From Xiphophorus maculatus (taxonomy: Eukaryota; Chordata; Actinopteri; Cyprinodontiformes; Poeciliidae), in NCBI RefSeq assembly GCF_002775205.1, contig NC_036453.1:31225213-31289212 (forward strand): a stretch of 64,000 bases of DNA, given 5' to 3'. This document shows positions 1 to 12,600 of the stretch, piece by piece; position 1 is the stretch's first letter, and every line of letters starts with the position of its first letter. A program made the position numbers and the translations under genes. The notes below the pieces were generated by a model. The model ran no database searches and was not told the DNA's origin. It worked only from the letters and a program-made list of their open reading frames with translations.

Positions 1-1084
1 TGGAGGTGAAACGGCTGGTTGCCTAGCAACTGATTAGGACATAAAACCACAAATTGTCTTGACGTTCAACTGGTGTTTGGAAACTAATGAGATGGCTCAA
101 GTTATCTGGGTTATTGGGTCAGTGGATTTTGTTTCAGAGAAGCCACAGATGTTATAAGACAAAGATCAAATCACGCATGTTTGGTTTCTGCATTAAAACC
201 AGGGTTTAACTTTCATGTGCGTTCCCACTAATGTACATAAAAACTTGAATACAAGGTTGGTGGTTTCACATGCAGATAAATGCGTGTGGCTCCTTTTAGC
301 AGAAACTCTGCAGACGAGTTTCAGACAGGAACTATGGAGATGCAGACTCACCCTGCTTACATGCAACATCCTGGCTGCTTCATTTACCGGCGGCGTGATT
401 GGCAAATGTCCACGATTGCTTTTCTGGGATTAACAAGAAATCCCAGAAAAAAATATGTAAATAAAAGCTGATTTACATAATCATCTTTTATTCTGCTTGT
501 CTTGTATAATGAAAATTAAATCTCACTTCCCTCCACAGTGACTTTAAACAGCGACTTGATACTTAAACCAAGACCAAAGTTCTCAAAATGAGTCAATTAA
601 CATGAGAAAGTGAGGAAAGAGCCAAACGGAGGGATTTGGGTTTCTGTCACTAAACTAAAGCCCTGATTTGGTCTCTTGTCACGTAAATAACTCAACAAAG
701 AGAAATCTCAGCGTGAAGAGGGAAGAGTCCACTTTCTGTTGTTCAGTGAATTAATTAAGTTCATGTTTTTGACTCAGGAGACAAGATGTTTCTATGTTGC
801 AAACAAACTTAATTAGAAGCAGTGAGTTTTATTTCTTAAGTGTTTATTTGTTGAATTTGAGTGTAGAAAAAAGTTTCTCCATAGGAGAGATCATAGTTGC
901 TTCACAAGTGTTCAGACTTCCTGGGGTCCCGTCATGGCGGCCCTCAGTGCTTCGACACAAAACAACTGGACTTCTTCCAGAAACAGTGAAAAGACATCCA
1001 GTTCCTCCCTATCAGAGCCCTGAATTTAAATCATTTCCTTCCATTTACTTTGAATCAAAATAATGAAAAATAAACAGCTTGTTG
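1..1084. other. SUMF2 3' flank, no gene seen
   Basis: AT-rich sequence downstream of SUMF2, likely including its 3' UTR. No ORF with family resemblance, no splice-bounded exon and no clear repeat was recognised. Confidence 0.5.
843..848 (-). terminator. Candidate poly(A) signal for SUMF2
   Basis: AATAAA on the minus strand about 240 nt past the SUMF2 stop; a second AATAAA lies at 828-833. Either could serve as the 3' end of SUMF2. Low certainty because the region is AT-rich and chance hexamers are common. Confidence 0.3.
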
Positions 1085-4000
1085 CTATAGTTCAGCTTTC
1101 TCTTTCTGTCCCAGACTGGCTGCACACCTGAAGCTCAGGTTATCGGAGGCGGAGTCTGGGGTGTTGCCCATCCTGAAACACACAACCAGAACCATCAGTC
1201 TGTCTTCACAGTTAAAGCTGTTTTCCTCCTGCCTCCCAAAGACACTTTAGTTGAAGAGGTGTGCATAAGACTGACATAACACCTGTCATGAACATAGAGT
1301 CTTCATAAATGTTTACAACTGTTGTAAAGAAGTGTAATGACATTTTTAATACAAAATTGCTCAAAAGGTTGATTTAATAGTCTATTAAAAGTGTCAACTT
1401 TGCATTGAAAGTGTCATTATTTACCAAATGACATTTCATGACAACAGCCATAAACATGGAGTGTTCATAAATGTTTACAACTGTTGTCAGGAAGTGTCAT
1501 TTGGTAAATAATGACAATTTTAATGCAAAGTTACATTAAAAGTTCATTAAAAGTGACGTTATTTACCGAATTGCACAACATTTACAAAACCTCCATCATG
1601 TTTATGACAGGTGTTATATCAGTCTTATGCGCACCCCTTTAAATAAAATGTTATTGAATAAAAATAAAAGCAACTCACCTGGTTGTGATCCGAGCCTTGT
1701 GATTGGCCGAGCCGTCCACTGTGTCGATCCAAGAGGCGCCGCGTAAAACGTAGTTGGGCTGAGCTGCCGGGAAGCGTGTGGACGTCCACTCCCACGTGTT
1801 TCCCATCATGTCGTACAGTCCTGCAGGAGCAGCCAACGCAAAACTAAATTCTTATTAAACTTACTTTTTTGACTGTAATTATAAAAAATACTTTTGGTTT
1901 TTGTATTTTAAGTTAGCTAAGGCGCCAATACCATAACTGTTCTGAGGAGGAAATGCAGCGACAGACGAGATGCCGTGATATCCGTCCTCTGCAGTGTCTC
2001 CGTCTGGAAACTGTCCCTGAAACACACACAGGAGGAAACAGTTTCGTTTTCTGTCTTAAAGAGACAATACTGTCAATTATAACACATTTTCCTGAATAAT
2101 AAATCGTCCCAGAAATTTTTGCGATAAATGACAAAATTGTCATTTTGAGACCATTTTCAAAAGTAAAAATAAAAAACATTCAACAGTGGTACCGGGGAAA
2201 CATTTTAAATATTCACATACAACACACAAAATAACAACAATAATTAATTATGAAATCTCTGTAAACAAAATCAGATCACAAAAATATGATAGTCATTCAG
2301 CTTAGACAAGGAAAACAGGCAAAAGAGGCAGGTAGTGCAGAATCACTACTTCATACCTACGATAGTGAGGGGGAGCATCTCTGACAAGATTTACATTCAT
2401 TTTAATTTATTATGCAATTAATTTATTTATTGTTTATTGTGACAGGCTTACTTGTTAACATAAAACTGCAGAGAAGTTAGCATGAATGATTATATTTAAA
2501 AAATAAATGAAATCAACTCCATGAAAACAATCTGACCTGCCACAGGTTGGTCCTGTTAGGCTGGAACTTGTTTCCCCACGGATACGTCCGACCTGGATCA
2601 GAAATCATTGAAGAAAACAAAATTAAAAAGCAAGAAAATAATTCAAATTAAAAAATATTGTTTTCTTCTGTTAAAAAATACATTTATTATGTGTGATGCA
2701 TGTCTTCCTTGACAGAAATTATTTATTTATGTCACCATCTAAGAAAAACTGTTAATAAATATAGATTTAAATGTCTGATTAATTTACTAAACATTAACTC
2801 TTTATATGTTGATGTTACTTTTAATTTTGATAGTGATAAAACTCCTGATAATGTTTTATTTATTGACTTGCTGTGCAGATTAACCAATCAAATGTGGGTC
2901 TGTTATCCTGTGAGGGTCGATGTTCGGTGCCGTTTACCCTGCAGTCCTCCTCGAGCCGCCCACTCCCACTCCTCCTCTGTGGGCAGTCTGTGGCCTTTCC
3001 ACTTGCAGAACTCCTGCGCATCATTCCAGCTCACATGAACCACCGGGAAGTCCAAACGCTCTAGAATACTTGAACCAGGCCCTGCGGGCTGAGCAGAGGC
3101 AAGGAGGAGTGAGGCTTGAGGAATACCCTCAGCGGGAAAGAAAAACGTAAAACTTACCTGTCTCCAAAAGGCTCGTTCTACGGGCAGCCACCAGGGGGCA
3201 GACTAGATAGCAGAGAAACGAAAATATCTTAAAACTGGGTTGTCCAAAGTGCAGTCCTGGGGCCATTTGTAGCCCACTGAATGATTCTGTGTGGCCCCCA
3301 GACCACAACTCTGGAAGCCAAATGCAAATGGACATGCCTTTTTTATCCTCTAGGGAAACATTTTCAAAGGAAAAATCTTAAAATAAAACAATGATAACTA
3401 CTGCATAACATATTTCTCATTAGGTTTCCCTTTTTATTTTATTTTGTTTGATAAATGCACCAACAAAAGCAGTATTTACTCCCATTCTGTTCTTGTTGCT
3501 GAGCTTGGACTAAAAAAATATCTTAACTTAAAAAAGGTCTGACCCATCTTGTTTATTACTGAGCAGATAAAACATTTAAAAATGTAACAATAAGTTTATT
3601 TGTACAGTTTTATTTTAAATGATTACTTTACCTAGGAATTTGCCCATAGGATCTTTTGCATCTCTGTGCTCCTCTTTGATTGAGGCACAATTTGAACCAC
3701 TTTTTTTTTCAGCAGGGTTCACAAAAAAATCATTCAGAGAGCTCCAAACGGCCCACGGGCCTCACGTTGGACACCCCAAAGACAACAACTGAAGCTGCAT
3801 TGTTTGCAAACCTCAGCTTTTGAGTCGCTGGTTGGATTATTCTGGTCACGTTTTCATTCTCACCTCTATCCTCTGAGTCACTTTGCTCTTCAGTTCATCT
3901 GAAACAAAGTCCTGAAACACAAAACTCCATCCAAATGTCTCAGCCTCGGTTTTATACTTCCCTGCTCGCACAAAGTCTCTGTTGAGAGGGAAGAAAAACA

Positions 4001-4352
4001 GAAAAGCTATCTTAGCACTGCATTAAATAGATATATTATAAATAGCTGAATGTCTGGTTTGTTGGTATATTACCTAAAAATTGAATTTGTGACCGGATAT
4101 TTGTCTAATCTGAACGGCAGCACCTTCACCTCCCTGACCGGGGACTCTCCGTCCCTGCTGTCCGCGGCTCTGGTTCCCATCTCCAGCCTTCCTCCGGAGA
4201 TGTTCACCATCTCCCCAGCGGCTGTCAGAAGGAAATCAGTGCCATTCTGATAAAGGTTTATTCATTTAACATTTATGTATTTTGTAAAATGAGATCTTAC
4301 CGAACTCTGGTAGTAAAACAGCAAATACCCAGAAAACGGTTCTAACGTCCAT
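1085..4352 (-). CDS. sumf2: SUMF2, sulfatase-modifying factor 2 (inactive FGE paralogue), complete, 9 coding exons
   Basis: Coding exons, 5' to 3' on the minus strand: 4301-4352, 4074-4221, 3864-3978, 3158-3202, 2938-3088, 2537-2592, 1932-2016, 1679-1820, 1085-1172. They join in frame to 882 bp (293 aa plus stop); human SUMF2 is about 301 aa. Residues 1-19 are a hydrophobic signal peptide. The rest is one formylglycine-generating-enzyme domain, with [62 protein letters not shown] and [17 protein letters not shown]. Where SUMF1 has its two catalytic cysteines this protein reads [20 protein letters not shown], so it should lack oxidase activity, as known for SUMF2, which binds SUMF1 in the ER lumen. 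The protein ends KAEL, a KDEL-like ER retrieval signal (human SUMF2 ends PGEL). The start is the only ATG preceding the signal peptide. Introns hold repeat debris, including a GGCC-type element at about 3238-3778. Identification is firm; exact 5' UTR was not resolved. Confidence 0.95.
1242..1652. repeat. Palindromic MITE, family with TIR GTGCATAAGACTGACAT, copy 1
   Basis: Inverted-repeat element in the last SUMF2 intron. The left end reads GTGCATAAGACTGACATAAC; the right end is its complement (GTTATATCAGTCTTATGCGC). The interior is also largely self-complementary, with repeated AAATGTTTACAACTGTTGT blocks. A second copy is at 48928-49362. Confidence 0.75.
3238..3778. repeat. hAT-like GGCC element in SUMF2 intron, degenerate
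   Basis: Starts near TGTCCAAAGTGCAGTCCTGG and ends near the complement GTTGGACACCCC. The GGGGCCATTTG core is shared with copies at 5572, 7620, 9584, 31000 and 47430. Degenerate and without coding capacity. Confidence 0.6.
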
Positions 4353-6605
4353 TTTTACAGTTTCTGTCCGCGAGCTGAGGCTAAAGTTAAAAACTAACAT
4401 TAAAGTTTAAGATTTAACTAATAAACACGACTTCGTTTTCAAAAGCTTTTAAATTGTAATTTGTTGCATTGTTCCTTTTTCTTTTTGGCGACTCACAAAA
4501 TTCTGTGCGACGTGAGAAACGTTCCGTGTTCAAAGGTTCCGCTTAAGATAAGAAAAACGAAAAAGCCATTTCAGATGGTTGGAATCTCACTAATTATAGT
4601 AAAGGCCTAGGAGAATAAGATATTAGTGGTGTAATGATGCATAAATGTCTATAAAAGGCTAATATGACTAAAAAAATTGATAATTTTTATAAATACTTAT
4701 AAAAACCTTGTTCCAAATCTGATATATGGACCATAAACACGTATTTAACACTGATAGCCTGTATGAAAGTCTACAGACACACCAATATTAAATAACCACT
4801 TTATGATGACATACAAAAAAGGTGAATCATGTGAAGCAACTTAAAATCTTGTTCTACCTCTAATGTGACATAATCTGGTTGCATAAGTGTCCCACACCCT
4901 TAAACCAGTATTTATTTGATGATCCCTTTAATTTATATTCAACAGTCTCAACATGCCTTAAAAACCATAAATCACAAGATATTCCCATTTATGTCTCTGA
5001 TCACAGATTTTCTGACAGATAGCTCTGAACTCTGTTTTTGTAGACGTTCTTTCATTTTCTTCTTTAGATTTGTGTCAAAATGGACATTTGTAAACTTTAT
5101 TTTAAATCTCGCAGTATGAAACAGTCAGCGCCATGTTTCACTAAGTCAGGTTCTCTTTTGATGTGGATTCAGTCCCAAACATTATCACTTTACACATTTT
5201 TGTCTCGTCTTTTCATCAATTTTGGAGAAACAGTTTACAAAACAATCTTGCCGCTACATATTTTCTTCATGCTGCCCATGGAGTTTATTTATAGAAAACT
5301 GGTAAAATATATCTTTCTACTGGCTGATATTGTACAATTATGTAATTTTGCTAATTTGTAAATGAAGTGATGGAAAGTGTGAACTAAGGGGGATTCTTAA
5401 ATTTAATTAAAATGGGATTGTAAATATTTTACATTACTTTGCCAACAGATTTGTAGGAATAATAGAAATAATTGCATAGATAATTTTTGTGAAAATCTAA
5501 CTCATGACATGAAATTATGATAAATCTGGTATTAGCAGGTTGTTAAAATTTTGAAATATGACAGGGATGTGCAAAGTGTGGCCTGTGGGCCATTTGCAGC
5601 CCCTGGATTGTTTTTGTGTGGCCCCCCAACAGTATTTTGAGATTGGTACAAATTTAACCCACCAGCACAGATGATTTTATTTACCGACAAGTTAAAATCC
5701 TCATATAATGGTAAATGTGAAAAGCACCACACCTTTTTAGTCACAGCTTGGTCTTTATTTTTTAATTTGATCATTAGCAGGACTTTGACTTAAACCAGAC
5801 TTTATACCCAAATGTTTATTGAATTCTGCTGAGTCTTCAAGCATTTCCAGAGAGAGTGACCAGAATCCTGTTAATTTATAGAAATGGACAGAAAAAAAGA
5901 AAAGAAAAAAATAATTCAATAAAAGTCGACCTTCAAAATCTTTTAAAATTTTTTTTAACAAGGCAAACATACAAAACCTTATGTTTCAATCCACAATAAC
6001 TTGCACATGTATTTCCTACAACCCTCCAACTATCTTATCCTTTTCATTAAAATATTGCATAGCAAGTTCAAATTTTCAGCAAGTTAAAAGAAAAAAAATG
6101 TTTGTTTCATAATTTCTTCAGTTTTAAAAAAATCTTATGCTTTTAGGAGCCCGACCATTTTAACTTGACAATTTTGGACAACTTCACAAAAAGTTTGGAT
6201 ACCTTTGAAATCAGGATCCCCTAATTATCCACCACAAATAAAGACCTGGTTCAGATAGAAACCTCCGATTTTGACCTGAGTTTAATTTATATTCTTAAAG
6301 TTCATTTTTAAATAAATTTAGTCTTGAAATAAGAAACAACCAAATCTTGCAAGCCAAGAACTTTTTAATGGATAGAAACAGAACTGCAGGTCAGTGCTTT
6401 TAACAAAAATCGCATAAATAAACCAATCGTTGAAGAGAGGGGCACAAATCATGAAAACATGAGCAGGTGAACGACGATTTCTGATGCTAAGATGGCCGCC
6501 GCAGGTTTGCCATCGACCGGGGAGCGGAGTGCCGAGAGCTGGGTGGCGTTGACTGAACCGTCAGGTAAACATCTATCACTGGAGGACAAACGCCGCCGCT
6601 CTTCC
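4353..6605. other. Intergenic region between SUMF2 and CCT6A
   Basis: Contains the SUMF2 promoter side (about 4353-4600) and the CCT6A 3' flank (about 6350-6605). No further gene was seen. The plus-strand frame from 6492 starts with a good Kozak context but overlaps the CCT6A terminal exon antisense and matches no family known to me. Confidence 0.5.
5572..6207. repeat. hAT-like GGCC element between SUMF2 and CCT6A
   Basis: Left end CAGGGATGTGCAAAGTGTGG, right end near AAAAGTTTGGATACCTTTG, matching the ends of the better-preserved copy at 31000-31857. Noncoding. Confidence 0.6.
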
Positions 6606-9600
6606 TTAACCTTTCAGAGAAGAGAGTCCGGCTCGCATGATCTCATCGACCAGCAGGATGTTGCTGGCGATCACCGTGCTGTAAAACAAAGATGCGTTAG
6701 AGACGGAGGAAACTGGTTCAGGATTGAGACATCTTAGAAGTGAATCCTCACCAGGAATGGAGAAGCTGCTTTTTCACACTGTAGTTGTCCCAAACTCCAG
6801 CCTCCCCGGCCACCATCGGCTCCCCTGAGAATAAAACAAACAGGATTTCAGATCAGAGAGAGCTTCACCCTGAGCACAGCTGCACATAAATCAATGTGAT
6901 GATTACCGGTGCTGAGGTCGACTCCGACCAGCTGACCGGACTCTTTGTACTCCGTCTGCAGCTTCAGCAGAGTCTCCTGAGGGTCGTAGCCCGAGTTCTG
7001 GGCCAAAACCTGCAAACAAAGAAGAATAAAAAACAAATCTTTATACAGCATGAACTTAAAAAATAAAAACAAACTACAAGCAGCTCAGCTAAATGTAAAC
7101 GCTTAAAACATTAACATTGTGTACCAGTATTCACACAGGCAAATAAATGATCTTATCGTAAGAGAAAAGGTCAACGGCGGTCACCTTGGGGATGACGAGA
7201 AGAGCATCTGCAAAGGCCTGGACCCCCAGCTGGGCTCGGCCTTTCACGTTGGGCTTGTGTTTCACCAGAGCGTCCGCCACAGCGACTTCAAACGCGCCGG
7301 CGCCGGACACAACGCAACCTGAACACACAAAACAATATTTAAAATTAATCCTCGATCTTATACAGCTTAATAATAATAATAAAGTCATTGAATCTGTTCT
7401 GATCAACTGAATACATGTAGGAGAGATAGAACTCTCCTAATGCAGAGGAAAAGATCAGAGTTACTGTGGCACAGACAGAGGAGACCAGGAAGCGCCACCA
7501 TAACGTCCCTGGGTGTTCGCTGTGCAAAAGGCAGTTAATTTTGTATTTTAAAACATTAATTTTACAAATAATATCAGCAAACTGAAGAGCCTCCAAAGCT
7601 ACTTTGACAAAATGTAAGTCAGGGGCGACAAACTGTAATTCAAAAATGATAAAAATTTGAGCCGTAGCTGCAGACGAGACTCTTAATTTATAATCAGAGT
7701 AAAAATTGTTACCAAAAGTACAACACAAAGTACTCGTGTTCTTATGACCCAGTTTTAACAAACGGTAAAACCAGGTTCACCCAGAGACTTCCAGAGATTA
7801 ATGCACCCAAATGAGCTTTTATTCTTTCTTAAACTCAAATAAATAAAGCAAACGCTTTAAAACAAAGTGACCAAAATCCTGCTCTCATTACTGAAAATAA
7901 ATTTATTCAATTGAGACCGAAAGAAACTGAAAACTGGGTGTGTTTTATTAAGACGGCAAACTTGCAAAATCTGTTCCAGCGTATTATGGCTGTTGCAGAA
8001 AAAAAAAGAAAAGAAAAATTAAGTACATTTCTGTCCAAAAAATCCAAATTTTGAGAGTAATCTCAAAATTTTCTAGAAACACAAAGAAAATCAAGGACAA
8101 TTATTAGCTAGGGGGAAAAAAAGACATTTTCAGATGAATATCAAAAGTTTTCTACAAAAAAGAAAAAGAAAAAAAAAAGGAAAAGGCAAGGAAAATTTTC
8201 TAGAAAATGTTTTTCTAAAAGAAACTCCCTGAAATTAATCACAAAATTTCAGAGTTTTTGTCAGACCTTTACTCCTTTTGTTCTGTCTACAAAAGCCTTC
8301 AAACGGCGTCGTAAAAATCCCTTTTAAGCTTTGGATCTACAATAAGTAGCAGGGTACTTTATTTAATTTTATGTTTATTGGTTTGTTACCGTCTTCGATG
8401 GCGTTCTTGACGGCCCGCAGGCCGTCCCTCACGGCGTCTTTGATCTGCGTCAGGGTGTGTTTGTTCGGACCCTTCACCAGCAGCGTGACGGAGCGAGGGT
8501 TCCCACACTTCTCAATGAACGTGTACTTCTCCTCCCCCTATAAAAAACAGATCAAAAATAGTAAAACATCTTGTCTAAAAAGATTAAATGGGAAATAAAT
8601 CTGTTGTACTCACTAGTGTGTGTTCATAAACCAGCCCAGCGTGACCCAAACACTCAGGTGTGAGGTCATCCACTGAGTTCATGGCGATGCCGCCGCAGGC
8701 GAGAGAGAGCCTGAAAAATAAAAACACAATCAAGGTTTAAACTTTACTTTGTATATTTTAAATTTTTCTCTGTATTAATATTCTCAACTTTTGAGTGTAA
8801 AACTGTGACCTGGTTTGGGTTTTTATTATCTGTAAATTCAACAAATGATTAAAAAAATCAACTTGCTTCAGCTTTATTTGTAAATTTATAATACTTAAGA
8901 GTTCGTGAAAAATCAGAAAATCAGATTGGTGCATTTTTCTCCCTAAAACCAGCTCCAGGACTGAGTTTAAATCTAAGATGGTGGACATGTGAAAAACCTC
9001 TCGCTCAGTAAAACTTGTAATTTTCATGATTTAAATGATGAAAGATAATTTTCTATTTTTCACACAGCTGTTCATAATTGGAAAATCAAGTTCCATGTTT
9101 TTCAGGAACTCTGTAACATGTAAGGTTTGATGTTTTGTGTTTAGAACAGGAAAATATTTGGGGGATCTTCAAACACCCCAAACCTGCACAGACTGAAGGT
9201 GATCACACTAATTATTTCAGGAAAAAAATGCTTTTCTTTATAAATTTAACATGTAAAAGTGCCAACAGTTGTTTTTTCAGAAATGCAAATGATTTTGGCT
9301 GCTACTTCTGCTCCTCTCTTACCTCTCCATGTTCCTCCTCTTTGCTCTGCGCAGAGCGACGATTCCCTCCTTGGCGAGAGCGTCCAGGGAGAACGGATCG
9401 ATACCCTGAGCAAGCAGAGAGACGAGCCCCGTTTACCATCGTTAATTAAACCAATTAATGATTTAGTTCTGTTCTGATCCTCTGAATACATGCAGGAGAG
9501 GAGCGACTCTCCTGACGCAGAGGTTCAGCTCAGAGTTACACAGAAACAAACCAGGCAGGTGTTCGCATTTAATCCTACTGAGTCAGGGGGGACAAAGTGC

Positions 9601-12600
9601 GGCTCGGGGGCCATTTGTGGCCCCAACTGCAATTCAAGGATGATACAAATGATACAAATTAAAGTAAATTTCTGTCTAAAAACTCAGACATTTTGGGAGT
9701 AATCTCAGAAAAATTCTAGAAAAAACAAGAGCATTTATTTGCTATGAAATTTTTTTATCACAAAATTGTGGGGGTTTTGACTATTATAAAGAAAAGTGGT
9801 GCATTTCTACAAAAACTAGCAAGGACTTTTGCTAGAAAAACAACAACCAGTTCTTAGATATCAGACATTTCTTACAAAAATATGGAAATTTCTGAATTTA
9901 AAATGTTGATTTTTTTTTTGTTGCTGAAAATTTCCAAGTTTTCTGGAAAATGTTTGACATTAATCACAAAATTTCTGAGTTTTTGGCAGAAATTTACTCA
10001 TTTTTTTCTACCTACAATGGCCATAATCTACAATCAATAATCTCCAATTTATTTGATTGATTTTGGGCTTTTTGGTCAATGTTGCAAAAAATTTGGACAC
10101 TAAGTGGATAAACACCAACAGACTGCAGCCTAACATCGTCACCATGATGTAGCGATTTAACGGCGTTAAAACTCGTCTACCTTCTGGTTGATGACGACGA
10201 AGCCTTTGTCGTCGCTGGTACAGACTTTCTTCTTCAGGGCGATGATCTTCTGCACGCGCTCCTCGATGAACTTCCTCTCTGCGGCCACCAGCTTCTCCCG
10301 CTCTCCGGCGCTCTTGTAGAAGAAGCCGGAGTTGACCTCCGTCTTTTCGTACTCCAGAGAGACGTTGCAGGTCAGAACGTAGGCGTCCTCCACCCTCTTC
10401 TTCATGTCTGGATGTCTGGCGCCGTGGTCCAGAACCAAACCTTTGATCAGTCTGGAGTAAAACAGGGTCGGTTTTAGGTCTTTCAGAGATAATAATAACA
10501 AAAAGTCTCTGTTCTGTTAAAACTGACTGTGTGTCGCTCTCAGTCTTGTGCTTCATCTCCATGATTTCCACCATGTACAGGTCGATGGGTTCGTTGGGTT
10601 TGGAGATGGCGAGCACGGCGTCCACCACAGCCTGAGGAGAGAAAAACTGGATCAGCATTTCTTTAAATATTTAACTTCAATATTCAAGACTCTAAGTTTG
10701 CCATTTACACAATCAGTGAAATATAAAAAAATAAAATGAGGAGGACCAAAGCTGCATTAAGACTTGAATGTGTGAAAATCCTCATTCCTTCTTCCTGCAC
10801 TAGTTAAGCAGCAGATTCTCATCTGAAGCAGGAGAAAATTAACATTTGATAGTTACTGTTTAACCTGCTCAACACCAGAAAGATTTACATTTTCCAACAT
10901 AGACAGAAAGAAAATCACCAGGTTTTTTAGATTAAACTGGTTCAGTGAAGCACACAGAGGTCAATCTAAATGCCTCACCTCAGTAAGCAGGTCTGCCAGC
11001 TCTGTGTGGACCTTGGTCCTCAGAGAAGTCCGGGCGACATTGACGAGCGTTTCTCTGTCCATTTCCCGAGTCACTTTCACTTCCTCCAGAACAGTCAGGG
11101 CTTTCTCTTTGGCTGCCTCGAAGCCTTCTGCGATTATTCTTGGATGAAGGCCCTGCAGAACCAAACCGGAAATGAGTTAAGAAATGTGTTCATTTAAAAC
11201 CTGACAACAGTTAGGAAGGTTTAGAGAACGTAGATCCTGTGCTGCGTGACTCTTGTACGAAATATCCTGCCCCCATCTCCCTGCTGGAGGGCAAAAAGCT
11301 GCTAGCCAACAATGACTAGCATTGGTTTTAGCTGTTAAGTCATCAATATAAACGCACTAATATATAAAACACGCCTGACATATAAAACAAAAAGGAATGC
11401 AGTCTTTGATACCAATTGTCAACACTATGACAAGGCCAGGAAAAACTTTTAAGAAAAAAGTAGAGAGGAAAGTAGTTCAGTTATGCTAGCTTGACTTTGA
11501 AAACTTTAAAGTGTAGATGTGATGTGGAATTTGGTGTGTTTCAGTTCAGTTACAAATTTAAAAAAAAAAGGCAACCTAAACACCGATTCTAACAGATGGT
11601 ACAGTAGATGTTTATATTAGCTAATCAACCACCGATGTTAGCTTAGCCAATAGCATCAGTAGCTAATTTACCACAGTAGTTACTTGTTGTTAATCTCAAA
11701 ATAAACATGAAGTCTAAAAACAGATGCACAATGTTCTGTTTTTTGTGTGGGAAATGTTTTAGTGTGTTTTTGGTAAATCCTGAAATATAAAGTGGTGTTG
11801 TCACTCACTAGCAATGAGTCTGTGTGTAGCGTAGCTGAGACAGAGAGTGAGAAAAAAAGTGGTTTTGAGTTGTTCAACAGTTTTTCTGTTATTTTTACCT
11901 TTGCTGTGGTGTACTGCACTAAATTAATAATACCAACATCGACAGGTTTTATTTCGCTAACTGAATTGTTCTACCGTAGCAGAACGGCTATGGATGGCAT
12001 GTAAAACAATAATCTTTTTCCCCTCCCGTGTTGTGTGCATGCGCAAAATTTCCGTATGTAAACAGTAACATGCAGGGGGTCCATATGTTGAACCTGGACA
12101 TCGTCTCCTCGTCCATCGAACTCTTACCTCTGAGACGTAGAGGTCAGCCTGCTTCAGCAGCTCACCGATGATGAGGACGTTGGAGGTGGTGCCGTCCCCT
12201 GTGATGTCATCCTGCGCCGTGGCTACTTTAGCAATTAGTGACGCTGTTGGATGTTGAATTTGCTTGAAACGAACAAAAAAGTGAACGTTATTCAGTTTAT
12301 AAACATCAAAATAAATCAGAATTATTTTAACTCCAGTTGACATTAACATAATATCTACTAAAAGTCTTGCAAATTAGACTTTACAATTATAAATAGTTAC
12401 AGAGGTAAAGGGTATTCTGATTCGCTGAATACATGCAGGAGAGAAGGAGGCTCTCCTGATGCAGAGGTACAAATCAGAGTTACTGTAGCACAGACACAGG
12501 AGACCAGGGAGAGCCACGGTAGCATCCCTGGGTGTTCGCTGTGCACATTATTTATCTAATTAACCTTCAGGTTTTTCTCAAAGTGCTTCATATTCATTTA

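Noticed and set aside
1242-1652. Spaced repeats AAATGTTTACAACTGTTGT as a possible CRISPR-like array
   Set aside because: They are the arms and internal repeats of a palindromic MITE, with a second copy at 48928, in a vertebrate genome.
6492-6737. Plus-strand frame starting MAAAGLPSTGERS with good Kozak context and a downstream GTAAAC donor-like site
   Set aside because: Overlaps the last CCT6A exon antisense, no family resemblance and no further exon seen. Could be an antisense transcript but is unsupported.
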